From Flavobacteriales bacterium (GTDB lineage Bacteria; Bacteroidota; Bacteroidia; Flavobacteriales; Flavobacteriaceae), in NCBI GenBank assembly GCA_027066365.1, contig JAMONV010000017.1:1-50192 (forward strand): a DNA stretch of 50,192 nt, read 5' to 3'. Position 1 is the stretch's first letter, and the number at the start of each line of letters is the position of its first letter. Made by a program: the position numbers and the translations under genes. The notes beneath the pieces are model-generated. The model had not been told where the DNA came from. It saw nothing but the letters and a program-made list of their open reading frames with translations, and did no database searches. Positions 48,708-50,192 of this stretch are shown here, one piece after another.

Positions 48708-50192
48708 ATGAAAAAACAAGACCTGAAATTCAATCAAAACGAAGATTACAATAAACTTTTGGTTGCGGATTTGCGGAAAAAATTGGCTCGAGTGGCACTC
48801 GGCGGAGGCAAAAAGCGCATCGAACGCGAACACGCCAAAGGCAAAATGACCGCCCGCGAACGAATCGATTATTTGTTGGACAAGGACAAACCGCAAATCG
48901 AAATAGGTGCCTTGGCCGGATACGGAATGTACGAAGAACACGGCGGTTGTCCGTCCGGCGGCGTAGTGGTGAAGTTGGGCTACATTCACGGACGCAAGGT
49001 AATCGTAGTGGCTAATGACGCCACAGTGAAAGCGGGCGCTTGGTTTCCCGTCACCGGCAAGAAAAACCTGCGTGCGCAGGAAATCGCCATGGAAAACCGC
49101 ATACCTATTATATATTTGGTGGACAGTGCGGGCGTTTACCTCCCCATGCAAGACGAAATTTTTCCCGATAAGGAACATTTCGGCCGTATTTTCCGCAACA
49201 ATGCCGTCATGAGCCGTATGGGTATCGTGCAAATTGCCGCCATTATGGGCAGTTGCGTGGCCGGCGGCGCATATCTGCCTATCATGAGTGACGAAAGCCT
49301 GATTGTGGACCAAACGGGAAGCATCTTTTTGGCCGGAAGCTATTTGGTCAAATCGGCCATCGGCGAGGATGTGGACAACGAAACCTTGGGCGGCGCCACC
49401 ACCCACACGGCCATTTCGGGCGTGGTGGACCATAAAGTTCCCGATGACAAAGCCGCTTTGGACAAAATCCGCAGCATCATATCCAAAACGGGCGAACGTC
49501 CCAAAGCCGGATTTAACCGCATCGAACCGCGCAAACCCGAAGCCGGCCCCGAAGAAATCTACGGCATCCTTCCCCGTAGCCGCACGGAACCCTACGATAT
49601 GTACGAAATCATCAAACGCTTGGTGGACGAAGGAAGCTTCGACGAATACAAAGCCGACTACGGAAAAACCCTCATCACCGGCTATGCCCGCATCGACGGC
49701 TGGGCGGTGGCCATCGTGGCCAATCAGCGAAAAATCGTCAAAAACGCCAAAGGCGAGATGCAAATCGGCGGGGTGATTTACAGCGACAGCGCCGACAAAG
49801 CCGCCCGCTTTATCATGACCGCCAACCAAAAACGGATTCCCTTGGTATTCTTGCAAGACGTAACCGGCTTTATGGTGGGCAGTCGTGCCGAACACGGCGG
49901 CATCATCAAAGACGGCGCCAAAATGGTGGCGGCGGTGAGCAATTCGGTGGTGCCTAAGTTTACGGTGGTTATTGGCAATTCATACGGCGCCGGTAATTAT
50001 GCCATGTGCGGCCGCGCTTACGACCCGCGCTTGATGGTGGCTTGGCCTTCGGCCGAAATCGCCGTAATGAGCGGCGCGTCGGCGTCCAAGGTGTTGCTTC
50101 AAATCGAAGAAGCGCGCCTTAAAAAGCAAGGCAAAACCATCGACCCGGAAACCAAAAAGAAACTCTTGGAAGAAATCCAACGCAAATATGAC
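48708..50192 (+). CDS. Acyl-CoA carboxylase, carboxyltransferase (beta) subunit, partial at window end
   Basis: The frame is open from the ATG at 48708 to the window end, 495 codons of an expected 540 or so. An ATG at 48700 is not used, as it meets a stop after three codons. Family signs are clear: GKMTARERIDYLLD at about 45-59, an EEHGGCPSGGVVV turn, the oxyanion-forming segments SCVAGGAYLPIM and NSYGAGNYAMCGRAY, and the biotin-binding-half signature FLQDVTGFMVGS. The enzyme moves CO2 from biotin to acyl-CoA (propionyl-CoA or methylcrotonyl-CoA types); the acyl chain is not certain from this part. The codons are unusually rich in C and G at the third position compared with the rest of the window, which would fit high expression. 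Confidence 0.92.
   Translation, partial: MKKQDLKFNQNEDYNKLLVADLRKKLARVALGGGKKRIEREHAKGKMTARERIDYLLDKDKPQIEIGALAGYGMYEEHGGCPSGGVVVKLGYIHGRKVIVVANDATVKAGAWFPVTGKKNLRAQEIAMENRIPIIYLVDSAGVYLPMQDEIFPDKEHFGRIFRNNAVMSRMGIVQIAAIMGSCVAGGAYLPIMSDESLIVDQTGSIFLAGSYLVKSAIGEDVDNETLGGATTHTAISGVVDHKVPDDKAALDKIRSIISKTGERPKAGFNRIEPRKPEAGPEEIYGILPRSRTEPYDMYEIIKRLVDEGSFDEYKADYGKTLITGYARIDGWAVAIVANQRKIVKNAKGEMQIGGVIYSDSADKAARFIMTANQKRIPLVFLQDVTGFMVGSRAEHGGIIKDGAKMVAAVSNSVVPKFTVVIGNSYGAGNYAMCGRAYDPRLMVAWPSAEIAVMSGASASKVLLQIEEARLKKQGKTIDPETKKKLLEEIQRKYD

Noticed and set aside
48678-49895. 405-codon open frame on the minus strand, opposite the carboxylase gene
   Set aside because: It is a shadow of the GC-rich codons of the true gene; its product (His/Gly/Phe/Ala-rich) has no family pattern, whereas the plus-strand frame is a clear carboxyltransferase.

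Overview
The window comes from a Bacteroidota genome, most likely Flavobacteriales. The evidence is the promoter type (TAnnTTTG about 7 bases before the transcript start, little Shine-Dalgarno sequence, short leaders), a SusC/SusD pair, many lipoproteins, a type IX secretion C-terminal sorting domain, an S46 dipeptidyl-peptidase and a moderately AT-rich base composition. I saw no rRNA, tRNA or CRISPR array, no complete insertion sequence and no phage genes.

Layout. Positions 1-759 are intergenic and carry one copy of a dispersed hairpin-rich repeat (element B) and a candidate operator. Positions 760-5686 hold a TonB-dependent receptor and its two-module DUF5689 surface lipoprotein. Positions 5803-9449 hold a TPR membrane protein, a LysE-type exporter and a SpoU rRNA methyltransferase, with convergent cvpA and a TolB-like propeller lipoprotein. 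Positions 9590-10562 are a block of two repeats: a second, inverted copy of B directly followed by element A, whose inverted partner is at 47137-47523. Positions 10665-12384 hold a small barrel protein and two lipoproteins. Positions 12525-12972 (minus) hold a YbjQ protein and a 42-residue membrane peptide. Positions 13113-17091 hold a glutamate-cysteine ligase/CBS fusion, an aspartoacylase-like hydrolase, methylglyoxal synthase and an HD hydrolase. Positions 17104-19107 (minus) hold a DUF4369-like lipoprotein and a DUF819 membrane protein. Positions 19204-22882 hold a DPP11-type peptidase, a c-type cytochrome with an extra N-terminal domain and a PilJ-like periplasmic protein. Positions 23156-28654 hold FabH and a SusC/SusD pair.

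The most striking region is a tight minus-strand gene run from 43135 down to 28970. Its first six genes look like a complete synthase-dependent exopolysaccharide system: a membrane GT2 synthase, a TPR/beta-barrel outer-membrane exporter and four proteins with NodB-type deacetylase domains, one of them fused to a clan-A-like glycoside hydrolase and a CBM9-like domain. The deacetylase domains form two paralogous pairs. In each pair one member keeps the D-D/H-x3-H metal site and the other has lost it. The plan resembles PgaABC (PNAG) or Pel, but the composition differs from both. The run continues with little spacing into NUDIX, PlsC-like, FAH and cinA genes.

Positions 43248-47013 (plus) hold DUF423, TauE/SafE, an unknown anchored protein and a T9SS-exported GH25 lysozyme. 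The right end holds repeat A, an isolated GC-rich, cysteine-rich thrombospondin-like ORF without a good start, a cluster of TTACGC motifs, and the first 495 codons of an acyl-CoA carboxylase carboxyltransferase that runs off the window.
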